From an uncultured Acetatifactor sp. (lineage in GTDB: Bacteria; Bacillota; Clostridia; Lachnospirales; Lachnospiraceae), in the NCBI GenBank assembly GCA_910589035.1, contig CAJUSI010000006.1, forward strand, positions 23,308 to 87,307: a stretch of DNA of 64,000 nt, written 5' to 3'. A model generated the notes under the pieces. That model saw only the letters and a program-made list of their open reading frames with translations. It was not told the origin of the DNA and made no database searches. Position numbers and translations under genes: made by a program. Below, piece after piece: positions 17,410 through 25,910 of the stretch. Within the stretch, counting starts at the first letter, position 1. Every line of letters begins with the position of its first letter.

Positions 17410-18094
17410 AGCGAAAGACATCATAAAATCCTACGGAAACGGAGAAAGCCGGTTTCAAGTGTTAAAGGGCATCAGCCTTGATATTGAGGATAACGACTTT
17501 GTAGTCATCCTCGGCGCGTCAGGTTCAGGCAAGTCCACTTTTCTGAATGTAATCTCAGGTCTTGAACGCCCCGACAACGGGAAAGTGTCCTATGACGGGA
17601 AGGAGATTACAGCCCTTTCTGATAAGGAAATAACTGCATTTCGCAAGGAAAATGTGGGATTTATTTTCCAGCAATATTATCTGCTGCCCAACATGAACGT
17701 GGATAAAAACGTGAAAATGGGCGCCGACTTAGCAGGCAACAAAGACTATAAAACCGTCATTGAGGCAGTGGGATTGGGAGAAAAAAGGCAGAAATATCCC
17801 AGCGAACTTTCAGGCGGCGAACAGCAGAGAGTATCCATTGCAAGAGCCTTGGCAAAGAGACCGAAAGTCCTATTTCTCGACGAACCCACAGGCGCATTGG
17901 ACGAACAGACCGGGCGGCAGATTCTCGACTATATCTGTAGACTTCAAAAGGAATATGATTTCACGATCATAATGGTGACACACAACCTGAATATCGCGGA
18001 AATGGCTGACACGGTCATAAAAATGAACAGCGGAAAAATATCTGAAATCTATACAAATACAACGAAAAAGACCGCTTACGAGATTGGATGGTGA
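17393..18094 (+). CDS. ABC transporter ATP-binding protein, MacB/LolD-like
   Basis: 233 residues. Walker A GASGSGKST near residue 43, Q-loop FIFQQYYLLP, signature LSGGEQQRVSIARAL, Walker B VLFLDEPTGALD and the switch His (VTHN) are intact. It overlaps the TetR gene at the 5' end and the permease by 11 bases at the 3' end. The pair belongs to the MacB/FtsX superfamily of mechanotransmitting exporters, often for peptides, antibiotics or lipoproteins. A damaged copy of this gene pair is present at 4.8-5.05 kb. Confidence 0.93.
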   Translation: MKRMIKAKDIIKSYGNGESRFQVLKGISLDIEDNDFVVILGASGSGKSTFLNVISGLERPDNGKVSYDGKEITALSDKEITAFRKENVGFIFQQYYLLPNMNVDKNVKMGADLAGNKDYKTVIEAVGLGEKRQKYPSELSGGEQQRVSIARALAKRPKVLFLDEPTGALDEQTGRQILDYICRLQKEYDFTIIMVTHNLNIAEMADTVIKMNSGKISEIYTNTTKKTAYEIGW

Positions 18095-19247
18095 CGATAT
18101 GCTCATTGGAATAAAAAATGCTTCAAAACTCATCGGCCTTTCCATTATCGCCTGCTGCGCCGTGCTTATATGTACCATGTTCGTGAATTTTTATTGTGAT
18201 GTCCGCCTGATCGAGAGCGAGATAACATCCGAACCTGCAATGATTTTTTATAATGCCCAGGTTTCTACCGCAAAAGTCGTCTGCCTGGTAAGCGGCGGAT
18301 GCCTGCTTTTAACTGCGGTTGTCATGCTGCTGTTTTATATCAAACACTATATCGACACCCACAGGAAGGAGCTTGGGATATTGAAGGCATTGGGATATTC
18401 AAATCTCAAAATTGCAAAAAGCTTCTGGGTATTCGGAACCAGCACTTTCATCGGAACCGCAATCGGATATGCTGGCGCGTTTGTCATCATGCCCTGGTTT
18501 TACGCCCTGCAGAATGAAGATAAAATGCTTCCCGAGCTGACTATCCATTTTTATCCGGGCATTTTATTCTGTTTCGTGGCATTGCCCACGGTGTGTTTTT
18601 CGGCGCTTTCGGTTTATTACGCCTGGCACAAATTAAAAAAGCCTGTGCTGCTGCTTTTGAAAGACAACCTGCAGACTGCTTCCAAAACGCCGAATCACAG
18701 AACCGAAAAAAACAAAGAAGTATCCTTCGTGGCGGACTTGAAAAGGAATACCCTGAAATCGAAAAAGGCCCTTGTATTCTTCATCATTTTTGCTTCATTT
18801 TGTTTTTCATCTATGACACAGATGTCGTTCAGTATGAAAGATTTGGCAAGTGAAATGATGGGCGTGATGATGCTGGCCATCGGGCTTATATTGGCCTTTA
18901 CAACGCTGTTCCTCGCCATCACTACCGTCATCAACGGGAACACAAAAACCATTGCCATGATGCGGGTGTTCGGCTATTCGCAGAAAGAATGCTGCAGGGC
19001 GATTTTAGGCGGATACAGGCCGCTGTCTTATCTTGGTTTTATACTGGGAACAGGATATCAGTACGGATTGCTGCGGCTTATGGTGGACATCGTATTTAAG
19101 GATATGGGAAGCGTACCGGCATATGAATTTGATGTTCCCATGATGCTTGTTTCACTTGTTTGCTTTATCACAATTTATGAAATTCTCATGTATGTGTATT
19201 CCGAAAAAATCAAGAAGATTTCTATTAAGGAAATCATGATTGAGTGA
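18084..19247 (+). CDS. FtsX-like ABC transporter permease
   Basis: 387 residues. The first helix is at about 12-32 and a second hydrophobic pair near 65-85; then comes the FtsX cytoplasmic signature (RKELGILKALGYSNLKIAKS), helices near 115-135 and 155-180, and a second half with another GYSQKE loop. The duplicated FtsX half-domains in a compact single chain lack the large extracellular domain seen in MacB. It overlaps the ATPase by 11 bases and is followed by a G/C-rich hairpin. Substrate unknown. Confidence 0.9.
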   Translation: MDGDDMLIGIKNASKLIGLSIIACCAVLICTMFVNFYCDVRLIESEITSEPAMIFYNAQVSTAKVVCLVSGGCLLLTAVVMLLFYIKHYIDTHRKELGILKALGYSNLKIAKSFWVFGTSTFIGTAIGYAGAFVIMPWFYALQNEDKMLPELTIHFYPGILFCFVALPTVCFSALSVYYAWHKLKKPVLLLLKDNLQTASKTPNHRTEKNKEVSFVADLKRNTLKSKKALVFFIIFASFCFSSMTQMSFSMKDLASEMMGVMMLAIGLILAFTTLFLAITTVINGNTKTIAMMRVFGYSQKECCRAILGGYRPLSYLGFILGTGYQYGLLRLMVDIVFKDMGSVPAYEFDVPMMLVSLVCFITIYEILMYVYSEKIKKISIKEIMIE

Positions 19248-19249
19248 CA

Positions 19250-19280
19250 GGGGGGCATATCATCTGCCCCCTTCGATTTG
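19250..19280 (+). terminator. Intrinsic terminator-like hairpin after the FtsX-like permease
   Basis: GGGGGCA (19251-19257) pairs with TGCCCCC (19265-19271) around a 7-base loop, 4 bases after the permease stop. It is followed by TTCGATTTG, a weak T-rich tail. Confidence 0.6.
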
Positions 19281-19296
19281 ATAAAGGGAACCCCGT

Positions 19297-19576
19297 CTAT
19301 ACATCAGCTTCGAATTTATAAGAAACTGCAATAATGTTGTAAACATCATCGTATGTAAACAGCCGATAATGCTGATAGATATCTTTGTCAAAGTCCTCTC
19401 GCACTGGCAAGGACTCTAACCAGGAACTGTTCTCAACCAGATCGAAGGAACTGTGGTCCAAATGCCCCAGCTCAGCCATATTTTCATAGGTGTCGAGTTC
19501 GCAGGCAAAAAAGGCTAACACGCGTCCGCCCATTCAAAACGCCTAAACAGGTGTCTATTGCAATCGCTTTCTCCAT
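19297..19576 (-). pseudogene. Small hypothetical gene with apparent frameshift
   Basis: An ATG at 19576 with GGAGG upstream begins MEKAIAIDTCLGVLNGR. The second part continues one frame over, as GRVLAFFACELDTYENM and on to the stop at 19297 (ending SYKFEADV). Removal of one base near 19523 would join the two. The downstream 78 residues also have their own ATG overlapping a TGA, so two overlapping small genes are possible. I do not recognise the family. The first 16 codons are duplicated at 20.5 kb. Confidence 0.5.
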
Positions 19577-19617
19577 ATGTTCCTCCTTGGTCTCATCCCA
19601 CAATATCCGCACCCTCC
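19526..19617. repeat. 92-bp direct repeat, copy 1
   Basis: Nearly identical to 20535-20626 (one difference seen, TCTATT versus TCCATT). It contains the last codons of the DUF2262-like gene (GADIVG-stop) and the start of the next small gene. The two copies flank that gene. Confidence 0.85.
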
Positions 19618-20453
19618 ATCCCTTTCTCCATACTTCCCTCAATCTCAATCGTATGTCCATAAAACATATCGTCATCCTCAAAGCATACCTTATACTCCCC
19701 ATCGGATTTCATGAAGATTGCGCTGATACGAATCCTCTTTGCAAAGCTCTCTTTTGTAACGGGCTCCCTGCCTTCCTCCGAATCCCCCTGCCACTCCACT
19801 GCCGTGTCGGCAAGCTCCTCCGCCGCATATGCCCGGAATTCCTCATCCCACTTCTGCTGATTGTCATAGAGGCGCTTGAAGAAAGAAAGCGCACCCTCCA
19901 TCTTTTCCGGTTCTTGCTCATCACAGTCCAGAGACACGCTGCATTTCTCTCCCAGCCAGTCCACTTCCCCGCTAAAGCAGTCATATTTTCGCTCCAGCTC
20001 AAACTTTCCGCAGAATGTTTCCTGAAATACTGCCCCCCGCTTATATTCCTCTTTGACCCGTTTCAGCTCCGGATGCCTCCCGCTTCTTCCCACAATTTCA
20101 ACCAGCATCCAGGCATTCCGCCTGCTTTCCTGTCCCTCTGCTTCCGCCTCCGCTTTCTTCCTGCACCGCACATGATAAATCTTCAGCGGTTTGATTTTCC
20201 GTCCATGAAACTTATCCTGCCCTCTTTCCCCAAGCCATCCGAGAAAGCCTTTTTCCTTCCGGAAAGCGCCCGTTGCCAGATCCACGCTGGCAAGGAATCC
20301 CACGCCATGCTCCCAGACATCCCGTTCATAGCGGATTCCACCGCCCACAAACTCTCCCGTCAGTACCAGCAATTCCTGCACTTCTATGCTGTATTCCGTC
20401 TCAAATCTCCCGCATGCCTTTTCCATTTCCAAAGCAAACTCTCTCTTTTTCAT
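19593..20453 (-). CDS. DUF2262-like protein
   Basis: 286 residues. The C-terminal half (about 170-286) reads like the DUF2262 family of unknown function (FFKRLYDNQQKWDEEFRAYA; RISAIFMKSDGEYKVCFEDD; MFYGHTIEIEGSMEKGM). The N-terminal half has a Gly/aromatic-rich segment and is unassigned. It is soluble and rich in Glu and Lys. It is followed by a small gene 16 bases downstream. Duplicated ends of this gene pair upstream suggest it belonged to a tandem array, as seen for immunity-like or polymorphic gene families; that role is inference only. Confidence 0.7.
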   Translation of the reverse strand: MKKREFALEMEKACGRFETEYSIEVQELLVLTGEFVGGGIRYERDVWEHGVGFLASVDLATGAFRKEKGFLGWLGERGQDKFHGRKIKPLKIYHVRCRKKAEAEAEGQESRRNAWMLVEIVGRSGRHPELKRVKEEYKRGAVFQETFCGKFELERKYDCFSGEVDWLGEKCSVSLDCDEQEPEKMEGALSFFKRLYDNQQKWDEEFRAYAAEELADTAVEWQGDSEEGREPVTKESFAKRIRISAIFMKSDGEYKVCFEDDDMFYGHTIEIEGSMEKGMEGADIVG

Positions 20454-20534
20454 GACAGCTCCTTTCCCAATGCGATCCCACAGTATAATTGTAGTTCTGC
20501 TTCCTCATGTACAGTTTAATTCTCATTTTATCTC

Positions 20535-20626
20535 CCGCCCATTCAAAACGCCTAAACAGGTGTCCATTGCAATCGCTTTCTCCATATGTTCCTCCTTGGT
20601 CTCATCCCACAATATCCGCACCCTCC
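20535..20626. repeat. 92-bp direct repeat, copy 2
   Basis: Second copy of the 19526-19617 sequence. Here it carries a GADIVG-stop remnant and a complete 20-codon frame (MEKAIAMDTCLGVLNGREIK). It marks the scar of a lost upstream copy of the DUF2262-like gene pair. Confidence 0.85.
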
Positions 20627-20728
20627 CCCTTTTTACAGGAGCATATGCTTCTATATGCGGGTATGAAAAATGCGCTCCTGGTTGCTTACGGAGTTGGATT
20701 CCCCGGAAAGCTCGTCCTCGTGCGGCAA

Positions 20729-20867
20729 CTATTCACCGCTGATGTGTTTTAACATATATTCTGCAAATTCTACAGCATCTTCCTGCATTATTGACATAAT
20801 GTTCCCGGTTTCATATTCCTCTAATGCAAGGAGAACCATATAATTCTTTTAATTCGGACATCAGCAT
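20729..20867 (-). pseudogene. Short frameshifted hypothetical gene
   Basis: GGAGGA precedes ATGCTGATG. The frame reads MLMSELKELY and stops soon after. One frame over, the sequence continues as VLLALEEYETGNIMSIMQED and then AVEFAEYMLKHISGE before a TAG. Dropping a single base near 20837 joins them into a plausible protein of about 46 residues. No family recognised. Confidence 0.35.
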
Positions 20868-20918
20868 TCCTCCATGCAGCTTCTGATTTGTCGTTCGGTG
20901 GTGTATGGTTTGCAGCTT

Positions 20919-21551
20919 CTATTTTTTCCTGTTATAACCTGCCATGCTTATTATCATAGAAATTATAAAAAAGACAATTACTGCAATCCCTGCCACAGCA
21001 GCATAGGAGAGTATGGAACTTGTCATAGCAGAAAATCCAACCCCGTCTTCAAAATATTTGACAAAATAGGACATGGGAATTACTGCAATAAGCCCCATTG
21101 TCTGCGCAGAACGGAAACCAAACCAATAGGTTAACGGCAGGCAGATTCCGGTCCATAGCAACGGAACGATCAGAGATGCAGTGACAGACACTCCCCAAAC
21201 AGTAACATCAAACTTACGAAAGGCAATACTGGATAAAAGATTAAACAGAATGCTGCCCCCAATGCTGACTGCCAGGGTACAAATAACGGAAATATATTTG
21301 CCTGCTACTACTGAAACTGCATTTGCAGGCATTGCCAACTGATATTTTTTCCAGCTTGCCTTTTCATCGCTTGCAAAACTCATTATATTCTGCATGCCTA
21401 TTGTCATGGCAAGCATTACCGAAGCAAGCAGCCCCGCATAAACGCCTGTATTGGCCATGAGCAGTATAATTGCGCCAACCACTATCAGAACCAGCTTTTT
21501 GTCAATACACTTAAAGAAGAGTGTAATATCTTTGTAAATCAACCCTTTCAT
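20919..21551 (-). CDS. ABC-2 type transporter permease
   Basis: 210 residues with six hydrophobic segments (first at about 20-60, last at about 180-203, VAGIAVIVFFIISMIISMAG). It starts MKGLIYKDITLFFKCI, the typical opening of the small ABC-2 permeases found with GntR/YtrA regulators. It overlaps the ATPase gene by 4 bases. Last gene of the operon. Substrate unknown; such modules often respond to cell-wall stress or antimicrobial peptides. Confidence 0.88.
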   Translation of the reverse strand: MKGLIYKDITLFFKCIDKKLVLIVVGAIILLMANTGVYAGLLASVMLAMTIGMQNIMSFASDEKASWKKYQLAMPANAVSVVAGKYISVICTLAVSIGGSILFNLLSSIAFRKFDVTVWGVSVTASLIVPLLWTGICLPLTYWFGFRSAQTMGLIAVIPMSYFVKYFEDGVGFSAMTSSILSYAAVAGIAVIVFFIISMIISMAGYNRKK

Positions 21552-22419
21552 GCTGCGCCTCCTTTGATATAAAAAAGCATAATATCTTCCAATGTTGCAT
21601 TATCAACTACAATATCTTTGTATTTGCGCCTTATCGCTTCCTTGTCACGGACAAGGCACTCCGCACTCACATTTGTAATCCTGTGGATAATATAATCGTC
21701 CGGGGAAATGGAAGCAAACTTTTCCCTCCCGCACTTGACTATCCCATAATTATAAACAAGGTCGTCTTTTTGTTCCTCAAAAATAATCCTGCCCTGGTGA
21801 ATCAGGATTACATAATCTGCTATCTTTTGTATGTCCGATGTGATGTGAGAGGAGAAGAAAATGGAACATTCCTCGTCCTGTATAAATTCTAAAAACAAAT
21901 CTAGCATTTCATCACGTACAACCGGGTCAAGCCCCGTAGTCGCTTCGTCTAAAATCAACAGCTTCGGTTTATGCGCCATAGCGCAGATAATGGATAGTTT
22001 CATCTTCATGCCCTTTGAAAAAGAGCCTATTTTCTTTTTTTCCGGGATTTTGAATTTTTTCAGGTACTGTCTGTAAAGGCTGCTGTCCCATGATTTATAT
22101 ACGCCGGACAGTATTTTTTCAATATCCCGCACATTAAATACGTCATGGAAATTACATTCGTCAAAGACAACACCAATATCTTCTCTGACAGAGGAAATTG
22201 TATTTTCCATACCAAAAATCTGTATCTGCCCGTTATCCTTTTTTAATTCATCAAGTATCAGGTTAATGGTCGTACTCTTACCGGCCCCGTTTTCGCCAAT
22301 GAAGCCGACAATTCTGCCTTTCGGGACCTGAAAGGAAACATGATCCAACAAAAATCCGTCAAACTGTTTGCATAAATCCCGTACTAAAATATTGTTTTTT
22401 CCTGAATACTCTTCTTCAT
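21548..22419 (-). CDS. ABC transporter ATP-binding protein with apparent 5' frameshift
   Basis: Walker A GENGAGKST, signature FSKGMKMKLSIICAMA, Walker B LLILDEATTGLDP and switch His (SSHI) are intact. The only ATG with a ribosome site (AGGAGGCGAGAACA) is at 22419. Its frame reads MKKSIQEK and stops in ATATTTTAG. The family N-terminus (NNILVRDLCKQFDGFLLDHV) lies in the -1 frame directly after GGAAAAAAC. One more A in the A6 run, or a -1 slip on it, restores about 290 residues. Without it, only weak TTG codons near 22351 remain, which would cut off the first strand of the fold. Confidence 0.8.
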
Positions 22420-22435
22420 TGTTCTCGCCTCCTGA

Positions 22436-22807
22436 TTATTCTTCGTAAAACAACTTTAGAATATTTGTCATTTGTTCATAACTGATTCCATGTGCTCTGC
22501 CGATCTCCGCAACCTTTTGCAACAGTTCCTCTGCCACACGCAACTGTTCTTCCTGGATAAACTCCTTGTTTTGGGCTGCAACAAAGCTCCCTTTTCCAGA
22601 TACAGTTTCTATAAATCCGTCACGGGTCAAGTCTTCATAAGCTCTCTGGACAGTAATAACGCTGATGTGCAAGTCTTTCGCCAATACCCGCATGGACGGT
22701 AACGCTTCACCCGCAGATAAAGTTCCGTTCATAATCAGATTTTTGACCTGCATACATATTTGCTCATAAATAGGCTTATCACTGCTGTTGCTTATGATTA
22801 TCTCCAT
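22436..22807 (-). CDS. GntR-family regulator, YtrA subfamily
   Basis: 123 residues. A winged helix of GntR type at about 10-75 (PIYEQICMQVKNLIMNGTLS; ALPSMRVLAKDLHISVITVQ; RAYEDLTRDGFIETVSGKGS) is followed by the short helical tail that defines the YtrA subfamily, with no effector domain. It is first in an operon with the ABC-2 transporter. A 19-bp palindrome directly downstream of its promoter is the probable operator. Confidence 0.93.
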   Translation of the reverse strand: MEIIISNSSDKPIYEQICMQVKNLIMNGTLSAGEALPSMRVLAKDLHISVITVQRAYEDLTRDGFIETVSGKGSFVAAQNKEFIQEEQLRVAEELLQKVAEIGRAHGISYEQMTNILKLFYEE

Positions 22808-22825
22808 TTATTCACTCCTCTCTAT

Positions 22826-22987
22826 GCGTATCGCCCGCAATGTGCGTACCAGCCGTAATGTACATACCAGCCCTAATGTACGTACCGCCCGCAATGTGCG
22901 TATCAGTCATAATATACGTACCAGCCATAATGTACATATCTCCCGCAGAGCGCGTACCGTTTGTAATATGTGTACTTATTCGATAAG
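22826..22987. repeat. 18-bp tandem array in the GntR leader
   Basis: Nine contiguous 18-bp units with consensus RCGTACCAGCCGTAATGT, drifting in sequence, run from 22826 into the operator palindrome. They fill nearly the whole leader between promoter and GntR start. Most units contain a GTAC or GTAT step at the same place, like half of the operator. This is not CRISPR, since there are no spacers. Confidence 0.85.
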
Positions 22988-23019
22988 TACAGTATATGCG
23001 TTATTGATGCCTTTGTCAA
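22972..23019 (-). promoter_or_regulatory. Consensus promoter and 19-bp operator of the GntR-ABC operon
   Basis: Minus strand: TTGACA (23014-23019), spacer of 17, TATACT (22991-22996), a near-perfect sigma-A promoter. GTACTTATTCGATAAGTAC (22972-22990) is an 8+8 palindrome with a 3-base centre starting right after the -10, so a bound dimer would cover the start point. Confidence 0.85.
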
Positions 23020-23075
23020 TATGTTTTTTTATTTTTTTGTATTGGAGAATAAGAGAGATTAAAGCGCAGGATTTC

Positions 23076-23139
23076 ATTGTCCTGCATTTAAATTGTCCTG
23101 CTTTTAGATTGTCCTGCATTTAAATCGTCCTGCTTTAAT
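23076..23139. repeat. 16-bp tandem array upstream of the GntR promoter
   Basis: Four head-to-tail copies of ATTGTCCTGCATTTAA with small changes. They lie between the GH28 gene end and the GntR promoter, about 60 bases upstream of the -35. Unrelated in sequence to the 18-bp array. The remaining sequence to 23347 shows nothing else I can support. Confidence 0.8.
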
Positions 23140-23347
23140 AAGAAGAAGGCCGCCCCCTACGCTCTTCTGCATACGGGACAGCCCTCTCGGACATTTTCCG
23201 CTTTTCACGGTTCTTAAGTATGTACGGTACACGGCGGTTTCTTCCGCTTCCAGGCAGCTCTGCCGCTCATACCCTTTTCACCGGCCGGACAAATTTCCAG
23301 AGCCGTTCGGGAACCTGGCAAAAATCAAACACAGTTGCACGGCTCTT

Positions 23348-24619
23348 CTATGAGCTCCATTCCACGGAATCATCCGAAAGGATTTCCCCGCCCCGGGCAT
23401 TGGTGATAAATACATTGTCAAATACCAGTTCCCTGGCGTTCCTCAGGAAGAATCCCTGGGCGGACACGGGGGAGAGGCCGTCCATCATGGCGGGCGTCCC
23501 CGGAGCGCCTGCCGGATCCATGGTAATCCTGACATTGGACAGGGTCACCCCGCTTACGGGCATCTCCTTCAGCCCGTAGACAAATCCGGCGGCTGCAGAA
23601 GCATTCGTGACCGTCACATTGCTGATATGGATTCCCCTGATTCCGGGAGTTCCGTCGTCCACGGGATAAGCCTCCCTGTCCCGGACATAATCCGCCTTCC
23701 CGTCTTCTCCGCAGAAATAATACATATTGAAGACAAATGGACACATGACCCTGTCCATGATGCAGTTGCTGAAATGAATATTTTCCACGATACCACCCCG
23801 GCGCCTCCTGGTTTTGACCCGAAGTCCCCGGTCCGTGTCCTGGAAAATACAGTTGCTGACCGTCACATTCCTTACGCCTCCGCTCATCTCGCTGCCGATC
23901 ACAATCCCCCCATGCCCGTGAAGCAGCGCGCAGTTTGCGATCATGATATTCTCACAGGGCCGCTTTACCGGCGTCTTCTCCGTCCCTGATTTCAGGGTAA
24001 TGCAATCGTCCCCCACGTCCACCCTGCAGTTTATAATGCGCACATCCCTGCAGCCGTCGGGATTGATTCCGTCCGTATTGGGGGAGTCCGGAGGATTTTT
24101 GATGGAAATCCCCTGGATGAGCACGTCCCTGCAGTACAGAGGATGCACTGTCCAGGCAGGGGAATTGCACAGGGTCACTCCCTCGATCCTCACATGCTCA
24201 CATTCCTGGAAACAGATCAGATACGGCCTGGGTCTTTTCAGGGTATGCTCCCTCACCTGCTTCCACCAGACCGCCCCGCTGCCATTGATCACCCCGTCCC
24301 CCTTTACCGCCACATGATGGGCTCCCAGGGCATAGATGCAGGGCATGTACGCCTCACCGGCAATCCCTTCGAATTCTGTCTCCACAGTTTCATAGCCCTC
24401 GATATCCTCCATGAAATCCAGCTGTGCCCCCGCCGCCACGTACAGGGTGATATTGCTCTCCAGCCGTATGGAATAAGTCGCATATTTCCCGGCAGGCACA
24501 TAGACAATGCCTCCCCCCGCCTTTCCTGCGTCCGACACTGCGGCCCTGAACGCCTCCGTCCAGTCCGTATTGTTTTTCGATCTGTCCCGGTAATCCAGGA
24601 TATTATAAATTCCGTCCAT
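23348..24619 (-). CDS. Glycoside hydrolase family 28 (polygalacturonase-like)
   Basis: About 423 residues from the ATG at 24619, preceded by AGGAGAGAG; a longer frame reaches 24676. The right-handed beta-helix enzyme motifs are all present in order: NTDGINPDG, GDDCITLKSG, GHGGIVIGSE and RGLRVKT, containing the three catalytic Asp residues and the substrate-binding Arg/Lys. No signal peptide is seen, so it probably acts on imported oligogalacturonides or related uronic-acid linkages in the cytoplasm. It is the last gene of the corrinoid methyltransferase set, which is unusual company. Confidence 0.92.
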   Translation of the reverse strand: MDGIYNILDYRDRSKNNTDWTEAFRAAVSDAGKAGGGIVYVPAGKYATYSIRLESNITLYVAAGAQLDFMEDIEGYETVETEFEGIAGEAYMPCIYALGAHHVAVKGDGVINGSGAVWWKQVREHTLKRPRPYLICFQECEHVRIEGVTLCNSPAWTVHPLYCRDVLIQGISIKNPPDSPNTDGINPDGCRDVRIINCRVDVGDDCITLKSGTEKTPVKRPCENIMIANCALLHGHGGIVIGSEMSGGVRNVTVSNCIFQDTDRGLRVKTRRRRGGIVENIHFSNCIMDRVMCPFVFNMYYFCGEDGKADYVRDREAYPVDDGTPGIRGIHISNVTVTNASAAAGFVYGLKEMPVSGVTLSNVRITMDPAGAPGTPAMMDGLSPVSAQGFFLRNARELVFDNVFITNARGGEILSDDSVEWSS

Positions 24620-24690
24620 CTCTCTCCTCATCTCTGCATTTGTTTTATCCTGGTCCGCTGCCAGCGCCTGAAGCAAGATCCGTTATCGTT

Positions 24691-25731
24691 TCAATTCAGC
24701 CTGTTAACCGCTTCAAACAGAGCATGAATATTCGCAGGCGGAACATCCGGCAGAATCGCCTCATGGCTGGGTGAAATAATCAGGCCCGTAGGGAATATGG
24801 CCCTCAGCTCCTCCACCTTGGCCCGTACCTGATCCGGCGTGCCGTTCACCAGCAGGTCCTGCGTATCCACGCCGCCGCAGAAGGACACCTTTCCGCCGAA
24901 TTTATCCTTCAGATTCTGAGGCTCCATCCCTGCCGCCAGCGCCTGTATGGGATGAATCACGTCCACCCCAGCCTCGATCAGATCCGGTATCACGTCCACA
25001 ATGGAACCGCAGGAATGATAGATCACCTTCAATCCGTACGCATGGGCCTGTTCCACCAGCTTTCTGCATCCCGGAATGATGAAATCCCGCACGCACTGGG
25101 GCGAAAGCATCAGCCCTCTCTGGCTTCCCATATCGTTGCCGATAAGAACCGCATGAAGCTTTCCCTTCGTGGCTTCGTAAAAAATCTCGTTTGCCCTCAG
25201 ATAGAAATTCATCACCTTCTCGTCCACGGCCTCATAGATCTCCGGATTCGCCAGCATGTTCATCAGCGCCGTCTCCATGCCGAAGGAGGCGCAGGTATCC
25301 TGAAAATGTGCCGACCAGCACATCCCCAGCTTCACCTTATCCTCCGGTGCCATCTCCACGATGCGCCGGCATTCTTCCCTGTCGATATACTTTTCGGGAT
25401 CCGGCCATTCAAAGAAATCAAGATCCTCTATCTCCTCCGCATCGCAGAAGCATCCCGGCGTGGTGAGCGTTCTGTCCTCCGCGTCCACATCGCTCCCGTT
25501 CATATACCAGTCGAAAGCCGCATAGATGGCGCTGGCTTTTTCCGAGCGGTAGGGCACATCCACGGCGTAGAAATCATCCCCTATGGAAAGCTTCAGTTCA
25601 TGCATGTTTTTTACTTTATAATAATCAAACAATGCCGGCTGAGCGTGAATATCCGGCATTCCCAGCCATGCGGCCGGGCGATCCACGCTCTCCCTGTTTA
25701 CCGTTGCGTAAAATCTCTCTATACTGTTCAT
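24691..25731 (-). CDS. UroD-superfamily methyltransferase (MtaA/CmuA-like)
   Basis: 346 residues from the ATG at 25731 (GAGGTGGAG upstream); the frame is open further but without a start signal. The TIM-barrel UroD fold is suggested by the C-terminal half. The zinc-site pattern of corrinoid methyltransferases is present: VIYHSCGSIVDVIPDLIEAG, then SFCGGVDTQDLLVNGTP, then IISPSHEAILPDVPPANI. True uroporphyrinogen decarboxylase has a different active site, so a haem role is unlikely. It sits between the corrinoid activator and GH28 genes. It either delivers methyl from a substrate to the corrinoid or removes it to a thiol or folate. Confidence 0.85.
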   Translation of the reverse strand: MNSIERFYATVNRESVDRPAAWLGMPDIHAQPALFDYYKVKNMHELKLSIGDDFYAVDVPYRSEKASAIYAAFDWYMNGSDVDAEDRTLTTPGCFCDAEEIEDLDFFEWPDPEKYIDREECRRIVEMAPEDKVKLGMCWSAHFQDTCASFGMETALMNMLANPEIYEAVDEKVMNFYLRANEIFYEATKGKLHAVLIGNDMGSQRGLMLSPQCVRDFIIPGCRKLVEQAHAYGLKVIYHSCGSIVDVIPDLIEAGVDVIHPIQALAAGMEPQNLKDKFGGKVSFCGGVDTQDLLVNGTPDQVRAKVEELRAIFPTGLIISPSHEAILPDVPPANIHALFEAVNRLN

Positions 25732-25910
25732 TCTCCACCTCATTTCTGCACGGCTTATAAAATGATTCCCGGGACTGCGGACGCCGCACGGACGCAGCTC
25801 CGAGGCTTTCAGGCACTTAAGCAATCCGGCGCATTCCGGCATAATTCCGGTTCCGGCTTATCCGGGTCCGGCCGGAACCCATGGCATATCTGCCCTGAAA
25901 GCTCTTTCAT

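Noticed and set aside
22826..22987. Possible CRISPR array
   Set aside because: Units are contiguous 18-mers with no spacers, drift in sequence and lie in a gene leader; no cas genes are present.
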